DNA of 5,172 nt, taken from assembly GCA_934668605.1 (NCBI GenBank), contig CAKUNY010000147.1:1-5172 (forward strand), in the 5' to 3' direction. Shown piece after piece: positions 1 to 4,906 of the stretch. The notes under the pieces were generated by a model. It was not told the DNA's origin, did not search any database, and saw nothing but the letters and a program-made list of their open reading frames with translations. The stretch comes from an uncultured Oscillospiraceae bacterium (GTDB taxonomy: Bacteria; Bacillota; Clostridia; Oscillospirales; Oscillospiraceae). Made by a program: the position numbers and the translations under genes. Positions within the stretch are counted from its first letter, which is position 1. Each line of letters starts with the position of its first letter.

Positions 1-53
1 ACCCGCGTCCCCAGCTTGGAAGGCTGGTGCCCTGGCCGTTGTGCTACACCCGC
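1..53 (-). tRNA. tRNA-Gly (anticodon UCC), 3' part cut by window edge
   Basis: Read on the minus strand from 53 the sequence begins GCGGGTG (acceptor 5' strand), then U8-A9, a D arm containing AACGGCCAG, an anticodon stem CCAGC/GCTGG around the loop CTTCCAA, a short variable region and CGGGT, the 5' strand of the T stem, where the window ends. The anticodon TCC is at 18-20 (complement), so it decodes GGA/GGG glycine codons. The T loop, the acceptor 3' strand and any encoded CCA lie outside the window. One oddity: the D stem GCAC/GGGC has an A·G opposition in its third pair where related tRNAs usually have A-U. It is preceded at 81-109 by a near-consensus promoter, so it is probably transcribed on its own or leads a tRNA cluster to the left. 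Confidence 0.93.
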
Positions 54-80
54 AGGCGCACTGACATAATCAGCCTGAAA

Positions 81-109
81 ATAATAACATGGATACCCTG
101 ATCTGTCAA
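81..109 (-). promoter_or_regulatory. sigma-A promoter of tRNA-Gly
   Basis: On the minus strand TTGACA (109-104), a 17-nt spacer and TATTAT (86-81) give an almost perfect housekeeping promoter. Transcription would start near 74, about 20 nt before the mature tRNA 5' end, as expected for an RNase P-processed leader. The TGA inside TTGACA is the stop codon of the AraC-family gene, so the promoter is embedded in the end of that gene. No intrinsic terminator is visible between 54 and 105. Confidence 0.85.
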
Positions 110-981
110 GTATCTTTTCCGTTTTTCCGCAGAAAATCTTTTCGGCAGGACGCACGGGGACTCTGGCCGAACTGCTTGCGGTAGGCGCGGGAAAACGCGG
201 AGTAATCGCCGAAGCCGCTCTGGCATGCAGCCTCCATCATCGGCATCCCGGCCAGAATTTTCTCCCGCGCCAGCATCAGCCGCTTGCCGGTCAGGTATGC
301 GTGGATCGTGTAGCCTGTCTGCGCGTGGAAGCGGCGCATCATGTGGTACTTGCTGATATAAAACCGCGCGGCTAAGTCGTCGATCGACACCGGCTCTGTC
401 AGGTGCCCGGCCAGGTATTGCAGAATTGCCGTGATCTTCTCGTCTGCCGCGCTCTCGCTCGCAAACGGCAGCGCCTGCTCCTGCATGCCGCGCGTCAGGC
501 CAATGAGAACCTGCGCGACCAGCGCCTGCTCGAGCATCGTCTGGCCGAAGCCGGGGCATGCGATCGCCCGCTCCAGCGCAAACAGCGGCTCGAGCATTTC
601 CCCATTGCGCGCGCCCGTGCGGACAACAAAGCGAAACTCCTCCGCCGCCTGCAAAAAGCACGTCTCCAGCGGCGCTTCCTGCGTGCCGGCGCTTCGCAGA
701 TACTCCGGTGAAAGGTACAGCAGCATCCGGTCATACGCCGCCCCGGGCTCTACCTCCGGCCTGTGGACGCAGCCCTGCGGCACGAGGATCAGATCGCCCG
801 GCTCGAGCGCGTAGCTTCGTCCTTCGATGCCGTAGCGGATGGCGTCTCCTCCAAGATAGACACAGAGCTTGTGAAACGCGTGGTAGTGCCAGCCGACCGC
901 TTCCGTCATGCAGGACGTCAGGTGAAACAGCCGAAAGTCCTCGCGAAGATATCCGCGCTTTTCATATCCCGGCTGCTCCAT
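106..981 (-). CDS. AraC-family transcriptional regulator
   Basis: Encodes 291 residues, a normal length for a cupin plus AraC-HTH regulator. The N-terminal half (about 30-95) looks like an AraC-type cupin sensor: WHYHAFHKLCVYLGG, then the diagnostic LEPGDLILVPQG followed by H73. The C-terminal ~100 residues form the DNA-binding domain with two helix-turn-helix units: SIDDLAARFYISKYHMMRRF (about 199-218) and a second around 246-270 with GFGDYSAFSRAYRKQFGQSP, which matches the family signature (G(F/Y)xxxSxFsRaFkkxfGxsP). I chose the ATG at 981 because GGGGAGGG lies 7 nt upstream; an in-frame ATG at 1044 would place the start upstream of the predicted promoter and is rejected. It has its own promoter and is divergent from the YitT gene, so autoregulation or control of that neighbour is possible. 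The ligand is unknown; cupin AraC proteins often sense sugars or small aromatics, but nothing here identifies it. Confidence 0.92.
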   Translation of the reverse strand: MEQPGYEKRGYLREDFRLFHLTSCMTEAVGWHYHAFHKLCVYLGGDAIRYGIEGRSYALEPGDLILVPQGCVHRPEVEPGAAYDRMLLYLSPEYLRSAGTQEAPLETCFLQAAEEFRFVVRTGARNGEMLEPLFALERAIACPGFGQTMLEQALVAQVLIGLTRGMQEQALPFASESAADEKITAILQYLAGHLTEPVSIDDLAARFYISKYHMMRRFHAQTGYTIHAYLTGKRLMLAREKILAGMPMMEAACQSGFGDYSAFSRAYRKQFGQSPRASCRKDFLRKNGKDT

Positions 982-1009
982 GCTTCGTCCCTCCCCTTTC
1001 ATTTTCCCC

Positions 1010-1038
1010 ATTTTATCACAAGCCAAAGCCCTTGACAA
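1010..1038 (-). promoter_or_regulatory. sigma-A promoter of the AraC-family gene
   Basis: On the minus strand TTGTCA (1038-1033), a 17-nt spacer and TAAAAT (1015-1010), with an extended -10 TGA just before TAAAAT. The start point would be near 1003, giving a short leader of about 20 nt before the ATG at 981, with the ribosome binding site GGGGAGGG inside it. Confidence 0.8.
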
Positions 1039-1060
1039 CCGCACGCGGCAAAAACTGCGG
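1039..1060. promoter_or_regulatory. possible operator between divergent promoters
   Basis: The 23-bp gap between the two divergent -35 elements holds CCGC-AC-GCGG (1039-1048) and a further CTGCGG (1055-1060). Read on the minus strand, GCCGC occurs twice with a 12-nt period. Repeats of roughly helical-turn spacing next to a -35 are typical binding targets for AraC-family proteins, which use two HTH units in adjacent major grooves. This is inferred from position and repetition only; a GC-rich background makes short matches easy. Confidence 0.25.
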
Positions 1061-1061
1061 C

Positions 1062-1091
1062 TTGACTTTTCCGCCGCCCCTCGCTTATGAT
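1062..1091 (+). promoter_or_regulatory. sigma-A promoter of the YitT-family gene
   Basis: TTGACT (1062-1067), an 18-nt spacer and TATGAT (1086-1091). Transcription would start near 1098, leaving a leader of about 26 nt that includes the ribosome binding site TGAGG at 1112-1116. Confidence 0.7.
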
Positions 1092-1123
1092 AGAGTACAA
1101 TCTATCAGAAATGAGGTTTTATT

Positions 1124-1765
1124 TTGTGTAAACTCTGCCGCTCGCTGGGGCTAAGTGGGAAGAATTCTCTGATTTCCGTTTTCGGAAGCGCTTTTCTCGC
1201 CTTTGGGCTCTACAACGTGCATGCGCTCTCCGGGGTCACGGAGGGCGGCGTCCTCGGTCTGACGCTGCTGCTCGATCATTGGTTCTCGATCTCCCCTTCC
1301 GTTTCGGGCGCGATTTTGAACGTGCTGTGCTACGGCCTCGGCTGGAAGCTGCTCGGAAAAAGCTTTCTTGCCTATTCGTTTCTCTCGACGGTGAGCTTTT
1401 CTTTGAGCTATAAGCTCTACGAGCAGTTTCCCCCGCTCTGGCCGGAAATTGCAAATTACCCGCTTCTGGCCGCTTTTATTGGCGCGATCTTCGTCGGCGT
1501 GGGCGCGGGCGTGTGCGTGCGGGCGGGCGGCGCGCCGGGTGGAGACGACGCTCTGGCCATGAGCGTATCGCACCTCACCGGTTGGAGCATTGAAAAGGTC
1601 TATCTGCTGTCCGACCTCATCGTGCTGCTGCTTTCTCTCAGCTACATTCCCGTGCGGCGCATCGGCTTTTCGCTTCTCACCGTCATCCTCTCCGGCCAGA
1701 TCATCGGCCTCATTCAGAAAATCCCCGGCAAAAAAGCAGCCGCGCAGGACGCGGAACCCACTTGA
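1124..1765 (+). CDS. YitT family integral membrane protein, short form
   Basis: Encodes 213 residues with about five or six hydrophobic segments (roughly 15-33, 38-50, 58-76, 80-97, 112-133, 158-198). Family hallmarks of the YitT/DUF161 membrane domain are visible: GLYNVHALSGVTEGGVLGL near the N terminus and the glycine-rich RAGGAPGGDDAL at 133-143. Many YitT proteins carry a cytosolic DUF2179 domain of about 80 residues after the membrane part. Here the protein ends shortly after the last helix with a Lys/Ala-rich tail (IPGKKAAAQDAEPT), so it is the short form. The start is a TTG, chosen because TGAGG lies 7 nt upstream and there is no ATG or GTG in frame nearby. The function of the family is not established; a transport role is commonly assumed. 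It is transcribed divergently from the AraC-family regulator, which may control it. Confidence 0.87.
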   Translation: MCKLCRSLGLSGKNSLISVFGSAFLAFGLYNVHALSGVTEGGVLGLTLLLDHWFSISPSVSGAILNVLCYGLGWKLLGKSFLAYSFLSTVSFSLSYKLYEQFPPLWPEIANYPLLAAFIGAIFVGVGAGVCVRAGGAPGGDDALAMSVSHLTGWSIEKVYLLSDLIVLLLSLSYIPVRRIGFSLLTVILSGQIIGLIQKIPGKKAAAQDAEPT

Positions 1766-1790
1766 CATTTGCCGCCTCTGCCCTTATAAT
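1762..1790 (+). promoter_or_regulatory. consensus sigma-A promoter for the MATE leader
   Basis: TTGACA (1762-1767), exactly 17 nt, and TATAAT (1785-1790): a perfect match to the housekeeping consensus, the strongest promoter in the window. The TGA of TTGACA is the stop codon of the YitT gene. Initiation near G1797 places the start exactly at the base of the first leader hairpin. Such a strong promoter directly followed by a strong terminator implies that output is set by read-through rather than initiation. Confidence 0.9.
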
Positions 1791-1796
1791 CCCCTC

Positions 1797-1882
1797 GTTC
1801 GTCGGAGGGCGGACTGTACGTAAGAGACGGTCACCGGATAAGACGCAGGCTGAAACGCCTGTTTCTTGTCCGGTGTTTTTTT
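1797..1882 (+). promoter_or_regulatory. attenuating leader RNA of the MATE gene, candidate riboswitch (guanidine-IV/mepA type?)
   Basis: The ~86-nt leader between the consensus promoter and the MATE gene has three parts. P1 pairs GUUCGUC (1797-1803) with GGCGGAC (1808-1814) around a GGAG tetraloop, with three G·U pairs. A linker 1815-1831 follows, then a 19-bp terminator hairpin (1832-1875) with a T7 tail. Linker bases 1820-1830 (GUAAGAGACGG) can pair over 11 bp, four of them G·U, with 1859-1869 (CUGUUUCUUGU), the 3' arm of the terminator, so a mutually exclusive antiterminator exists. The linker repeats the TAAGA-ACG pattern of the terminator 5' arm (1839-1845). Known fact: guanidine-IV (mepA motif) riboswitches precede mepA-type MATE genes in Firmicutes and work by transcription control. 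Assigning this leader to that class is inference from gene context and architecture; I did not verify the conserved core. Alternatives are another ligand class or simple termination of the YitT transcript. Confidence 0.65.
1832..1882 (+). terminator. intrinsic terminator in the MATE leader
   Basis: CACCGGATAAGACGCAGGC (1832-1850) pairs with 1857-1875 over 19 positions with one mismatch (C1844 opposite U1863) and two G·U pairs, closing a 6-nt loop TGAAAC, followed immediately by seven T (1876-1882). It ends 34 nt before the MATE start codon. It stops transcripts from the consensus promoter unless the antiterminator forms, and would also end the YitT mRNA. Confidence 0.93.
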
Positions 1883-1916
1883 GCGTTACTTATCACATTC
1901 GAAGGAGGATACCACG

Positions 1917-3242
1917 ATGGATCTTTTGACCGGAGACATCCGGAAGCTTTACTTCAAATTTCTGTCCGCCGCGTTTGGCAGCGCGCTCATCTCCAGCATC
2001 TACGGCATGGTGGATATGGCGATGGTCGGGCAGTATCAGGGGCCTGACGGAGCGGCGGCACTGGCCGTTGTCGCGCCGGTGTGGAACATCATCTATTCTC
2101 TGGGGCTTCTGACCGGCATCGGCGGAAGCGTCCTGTTCAGCGCCCGCCGGGGACGCGGGCAGGCAAGCGGCGAAGAGAACCAGTACTTTACCGCCGCCGT
2201 CATCGGTTCCGGCATTCTCGGACTGCTTGCCTGGGCATGGATTTTGCTCTTTGAGCGCGAGGTGCTGCTGTTTTTCGGCGCGGACGAGACGCTTCTGCCG
2301 CTCGCGCAAAGCTACCTCAAACCGGTTTCCTGCGTGTTCCCGGTGTTTTTGCTGAGTCAGCTTGTCTCGAGCTTTCTTCGAAACGACAATCGCCCCGGCC
2401 TTGCCACGGCGGCAGTGCTCACCGGCGGCATTTTCAACGTCTTCGGCGACTGGTTCTGTGTGTTCGCGCTCGACTTGGGCGTGTTCGGTGCGGGACTGGC
2501 CACGGCCATCGGCGCAGTCGTGTCCATGCTCGTCATGTGCTCGCACTTTTTAAGCAAAAAATGCACGCTGCGGCTCGTTCCCGTGCAAAAACTTTTCAAA
2601 AAGCTCGGAGAAATTGCCGTCACCGGCTTTTCGAGCTTTTTTGTCGACGTCGCTATGGGCATTCTCACGGTGCTCTTTAACCGGCAGGTCATGAAATACC
2701 TCGGCTCCGACGCGCTCGCGGTCTATGCGGCCGTTATCAACATCTCGACCTTTGTCCAGTGCTGCGCCTACAGCGTCGGGCAGGCCGCGCAGCCGATCAT
2801 CTCCACAAACTTCGGCGCAGGAAACGCCGGGCGCATCCGGAAAACCCTCTATCTTGCGCTCGGAACGTCGATGGCCTTCGCCGCCTTCTGGACGGGGCTG
2901 AGTGAGCTCGCGCCGGGGCTTTACATCCATATTTTCATGCGCCCGACGAACGCCATTCTCGCCATCGCCCCCTCGATCATCCGGCGCTACAGCGTGTCGT
3001 TCGTGCTCCTGCCCGTAAACATTTTCTCAACGTATTATTTTCAGTCCATTCTCCGCCCGAAGGACTCGTTCATTGTCTCGATCGCGCGCGGCCTCGTCGT
3101 AAGCGGGCTTCTTATTTTCGCGCTTCCGGCCTTGTTCACGCCCGAGAGCATCTGGTGGGCAATGCCGCTGACGGAGCTTGTGACGTTTCTTTACGCAGGC
3201 CTTGCCATGCGCCGCGACACACGCGCGCTATCTCAAAATTGA
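1917..3242 (+). CDS. MATE family multidrug efflux transporter, MepA-like
   Basis: Encodes 441 residues, typical for MATE proteins, with about twelve hydrophobic segments in two homologous halves. Recognisable features are an N-terminal GSALISSIYGMVDMAMVGQY (first helix region, residues near 20-40), the loop after helix 4 or 5 with FLRNDNRPGLATAA, and in the second half GQAAQPIISTNFGAGN, the family's characteristic Q-P-I...N-x-GA stretch. These pumps sit in the cytoplasmic membrane and export cationic drugs or metabolites in exchange for Na+ or H+. The start ATG at 1917 is fixed by AAGGAGG (1902-1908) 8 nt upstream; an in-frame ATG at 1866 lies inside the terminator hairpin and is rejected. 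Expression appears to be controlled by the attenuating leader at 1797-1882. If that leader is a guanidine-IV switch, guanidinium export would be the physiological role, but substrate cannot be read from the protein. No clear terminator follows, so some read-through into the GH13 gene is likely. Confidence 0.94.
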   Translation: MDLLTGDIRKLYFKFLSAAFGSALISSIYGMVDMAMVGQYQGPDGAAALAVVAPVWNIIYSLGLLTGIGGSVLFSARRGRGQASGEENQYFTAAVIGSGILGLLAWAWILLFEREVLLFFGADETLLPLAQSYLKPVSCVFPVFLLSQLVSSFLRNDNRPGLATAAVLTGGIFNVFGDWFCVFALDLGVFGAGLATAIGAVVSMLVMCSHFLSKKCTLRLVPVQKLFKKLGEIAVTGFSSFFVDVAMGILTVLFNRQVMKYLGSDALAVYAAVINISTFVQCCAYSVGQAAQPIISTNFGAGNAGRIRKTLYLALGTSMAFAAFWTGLSELAPGLYIHIFMRPTNAILAIAPSIIRRYSVSFVLLPVNIFSTYYFQSILRPKDSFIVSIARGLVVSGLLIFALPALFTPESIWWAMPLTELVTFLYAGLAMRRDTRALSQN

Positions 3243-3273
3243 CATTTGCGCCTTTGGAAATCTGTGATAAACT
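3239..3273 (+). promoter_or_regulatory. probable promoter of the GH13 gene
   Basis: A perfect TTGACA (3239-3244) overlaps the MATE stop codon. The -10 is less certain: TGTGAT (3263-3268) at an 18-nt spacing, or an extended -10 TGA-TAAACT (3265-3273) at a too-long spacing from TTGACA. Both put the start between about 3275 and 3281, some 55 nt before the GH13 ATG. The first 11 nt (TTGACATTTGC) are identical to those of the promoter at 1762. Confidence 0.5.
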
Positions 3274-3301
3274 AGGGTGTATTCTTTCAACTCCCAACGC
3301 A

Positions 3302-3318
3302 TATTATAGTGTATAATA
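3302..3318. repeat. perfect AT-rich palindrome just upstream of the GH13 ribosome binding site
   Basis: TATTATA-GTG-TATAATA is a perfect 7-3-7 inverted repeat ending one base before the ribosome binding site AGGAGG (3320-3325). It lies downstream of the likely transcription start, where a bound repressor would act as a roadblock. As RNA it would be only a weak A-U hairpin. An operator is inferred; no regulator is identified. It also contains TATAAT, but a start there would leave almost no leader. Confidence 0.4.
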
Positions 3319-3333
3319 CAGGAGGCTCTTTTC

Positions 3334-4626
3334 ATGGCTGCCAATACGAATCCGCAATTGCAGACACAGATCATTTACTCTGTTTACGTCCGGAACCACA
3401 CGCCGGAGGGTACCTTCCGCGCGGTCATCCCGGATCTGGACCGCATCCGCGCGCTGGGAACGGATATTATCTGGTTCCTTCCCATTCATCCCATCGGCGT
3501 TGCGGGCAAAAAAGGTACGCTCGGCTGCCCGTATGCCAACCGCGACTACCGAAGCGTCAACCCCGCCTACGGCACGATGGACGATTTCAAAGCGCTCGTT
3601 TCGGAAATTCACGCGCGCGGGATGAAATGTATGATCGACGTCGTATATAACCACACGTCCCCGGACTCGACACTTTATCACGAGCACCCGGAATTTTTCT
3701 ATCGCGGCGCGGACGGGAAACCCGGCAACAAAATGGGCGACTGGTCGGATGTGATCGACCTCGACTATCACAACCCGGAGCTCTGGGCGTATCAGATCGA
3801 GAGCTTAAAATTCTGGGCTGGTATCGTCGACGGCTTCCGGTGCGATGTGGCGTCGTTTGTGCCGCTGGCATTCTGGAAGGCTGCGCGCAAGGCGGTCAGC
3901 GAGGCGAACCCGGACTGCATCTGGCTGGCAGAAACCGTCCATCAGAGCTTCGGCTGCCTGGCAAGAGCCAACGGCGTGCCGTCCGAGCTCGACTATGACA
4001 TGTATGAAGCGTTCGACATGGAGTATGAATACGACATCCGCGAGGCGTTTGACAAGTATCTGCAAGGCAGCATCGTCCTCAGCCACTATCTTGACATGCT
4101 GAACTTCCAGGAGGCCATCTACCCCGCGAATTACAACAAGCTCCGGTGCCTGGAAAACCACGACCAGCCGCGCATCTGCTCGTATGTGAAGGACGAACAG
4201 GCGCTCAGAAATTACACGGCGATGCTCTATTTCCTCAAGGGCACAACGCTTCTTTACGCCGGGCAGGAATTTGAAAATGACCACCTTCCGAGCCTCTTTG
4301 AAAAAGAGCCGATCGACCGCAATACCGGAAAAGACCTCACGCCGCTTCTGAAAACGCTCGCGAAGGTCAAACGTGCGCTCGGCGTCCCCGGCTATTTCCG
4401 CGCGGAGGCGGACGATGCAAACGACATTGCCGTCATGCAGCGCTCCGGTGATACCGGCCATTTTGTCGGCATTTTCAGCCTCAAGGGAAGAAGCGCGAGG
4501 GTAGCCGTTCCGGCCAGCGACGGCGTTTACGAGAACCTTCTGGACGCAAGCGCCGTCACCGTTTTAAACGGCGAGCTTTCCTGCGCGGGCGAGCCTATCA
4601 TCTTCGGCGCACCGAAGAGAGACTAA
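3334..4626 (+). CDS. GH13 alpha-amylase family glycoside hydrolase, cytoplasmic
   Basis: Encodes 430 residues without a signal peptide, so it acts in the cytoplasm. The four conserved GH13 regions are in order: region I DVVYNH (102-107), region II GFRCD with nucleophile D171 and R169, region III LAE with acid/base E200, and region IV ENHDQ with transition-state stabiliser D277. The (beta/alpha)8 barrel starts at about residue 12 (IIYSVYVRN); YANRDYRSVNPAYGTMDDF (67-85) is the usual strand-2 to helix-2 region of maltogenic or oligosaccharide-acting GH13 enzymes. A small all-beta domain C occupies about 365-428. There are no carbohydrate-binding modules and domain B is short, giving a compact enzyme. 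The likely role is cleavage or transfer of alpha-glucosidic bonds in maltodextrin or glycogen; the exact specificity (amylase, glucosidase, phosphorylase-like or transferase) cannot be fixed. AGGAGG (3320-3325) is 8 nt before the ATG. No good terminator follows. Confidence 0.93.
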   Translation: MAANTNPQLQTQIIYSVYVRNHTPEGTFRAVIPDLDRIRALGTDIIWFLPIHPIGVAGKKGTLGCPYANRDYRSVNPAYGTMDDFKALVSEIHARGMKCMIDVVYNHTSPDSTLYHEHPEFFYRGADGKPGNKMGDWSDVIDLDYHNPELWAYQIESLKFWAGIVDGFRCDVASFVPLAFWKAARKAVSEANPDCIWLAETVHQSFGCLARANGVPSELDYDMYEAFDMEYEYDIREAFDKYLQGSIVLSHYLDMLNFQEAIYPANYNKLRCLENHDQPRICSYVKDEQALRNYTAMLYFLKGTTLLYAGQEFENDHLPSLFEKEPIDRNTGKDLTPLLKTLAKVKRALGVPGYFRAEADDANDIAVMQRSGDTGHFVGIFSLKGRSARVAVPASDGVYENLLDASAVTVLNGELSCAGEPIIFGAPKRD

Positions 4627-4693
4627 CAGCCTTCTGCATAAATTTTGTCAAATATCCTTGTATATTCTAACGAAAATCTTAACACAATACCCA

Positions 4694-4722
4694 TTGTCAC
4701 ACCGTAATGATTGTGCTAAAAT
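4694..4722 (+). promoter_or_regulatory. sigma-A promoter for the pyk leader
   Basis: TTGTCA (4694-4699), a 17-nt spacer and TAAAAT (4717-4722), preceded by TGC so that an extended -10 (TGnTAAAAT) is formed. The start would be near G4729, at the base of the first leader helix. The 100 nt upstream (4627-4726) are distinctly AT-rich compared with the coding DNA around them. Confidence 0.85.
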
Positions 4723-4728
4723 ATGGCC

Positions 4729-4852
4729 GTCCAAGCGAGTGGTGGAGTCTGTCATAGGCCGCGTCACGCGTCCTATTCGTTTGGAAGCCGGATTTTTTCT
4801 GGTCGGTGCGCATGCATCCGGGACAGAGCCAGCTTGGTTCTGTCCCTTTTTT
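4729..4852 (+). ncRNA. structured leader RNA upstream of a small ORF and pyk, class not recognised
   Basis: About 124 nt from the predicted start to the end of a T-tailed terminator. P1 pairs UCCAAGCGA (4730-4738) with UCGUUUGGA (4777-4785) with one G·U. It encloses P2, AUAGG/CCUAU (4754-4758/4772-4776) continued by CGCG/CGCG around a UCA loop. A 15-nt unpaired strand, 4739-4753, lies between P1 and P2 on the 5' side only. Two small hairpins follow (4788-4792/4798-4802, and about 4805-4819), then the terminator 4820-4846. The unpaired UCUGUC (4748-4753) is a copy of the terminator 3' arm and is complementary to GACAGA (4822-4827) in its 5' arm; UGG (4743-4745) can add pairs to CCA (4829-4831). 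This gives a long-range antiterminator. It can be a riboswitch, a protein-bound attenuator, or a stand-alone small RNA. I do not match it to any riboswitch consensus I remember. Confidence 0.7.
4820..4852 (+). terminator. intrinsic terminator in the pyk leader
   Basis: GGGACAGAGCC (4820-4830) pairs with GGTTCTGTCCC (4836-4846) over 11 bp with one G·U, loop AGCTT, followed by six T (4847-4852). It lies 55 nt before the small ORF and 154 nt before pyk, downstream of a strong promoter, so it must be bypassed for pyk expression from that promoter. Confidence 0.92.
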
Positions 4853-4860
4853 CAGGCAGA

Positions 4861-4897
4861 CTCCGTTCAGATTTTTTCCCGTTTTTCTGAAAAGGAG
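4861..4897 (+). promoter_or_regulatory. hairpin that can mask the small-ORF ribosome binding site
   Basis: UUCAGA (4866-4871) pairs with UCUGAA (4886-4891), and CUCC (4861-4864) pairs with GGAG (4894-4897), the core of the Shine-Dalgarno sequence AAAGGAGG (4891-4898), across a 1x2 internal loop. The apical loop of 14 nt is rich in U. This could add translational control of the 24-codon ORF beyond the terminator; the inner stem is short, so stability is modest. Confidence 0.45.
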
Positions 4898-4906
4898 GCG
4901 AACGAC

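Noticed and set aside
54..105. Intrinsic terminator for the AraC-family gene
   Set aside because: Only scattered short complementarities and no stem with a T tract on the minus strand; the region is explained by the tRNA promoter.
982..1044. N-terminal extension of the AraC-family protein from an upstream in-frame ATG at 1044
   Set aside because: It would start upstream of the predicted -10 and transcription start, and lacks a ribosome binding site; GGGGAGGG points to the ATG at 981.
1111..1131. Six-codon ORF (ATG at 1111) overlapping the YitT TTG start
   Set aside because: Its ATG forms part of the YitT ribosome binding site region and has no ribosome binding site of its own.
1866..1916. 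N-terminal extension of the MATE protein starting at 1866
   Set aside because: This ATG-equivalent start lies inside the 3' arm of the intrinsic terminator; AAGGAGG at 1902-1908 fixes the start at 1917.
1893..2546. Long minus-strand ORFs opposite the MATE, GH13 and YitT genes
   Set aside because: They are antisense shadows of GC-rich coding regions with composition skewed to R, A, H and G, no ribosome binding sites and no recognisable domains.
3243..3301. Terminator after the MATE gene
   Set aside because: No stable hairpin with a T run is visible, so I do not call one.
3312..3317. TATAAT as a -10 element just before the GH13 gene
   Set aside because: No acceptable -35 at 16-18 nt, and transcription would begin inside or next to the ribosome binding site; the bases are better explained as part of the palindrome.
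4645..4673. A second promoter TTGTCA at 4645-4650 upstream of the pyk leader
   Set aside because: At 17 nt the only -10 is TAACGA, a poor match; the promoter at 4694-4722 is far better.
4658..4906. A longer 107-residue ORF from 4658 that includes the small ORF
   Set aside because: Its upstream part runs through the promoter, the structured RNA and the terminator, has no ribosome binding site and no protein-like composition. Only the last 24 codons have translation signals.
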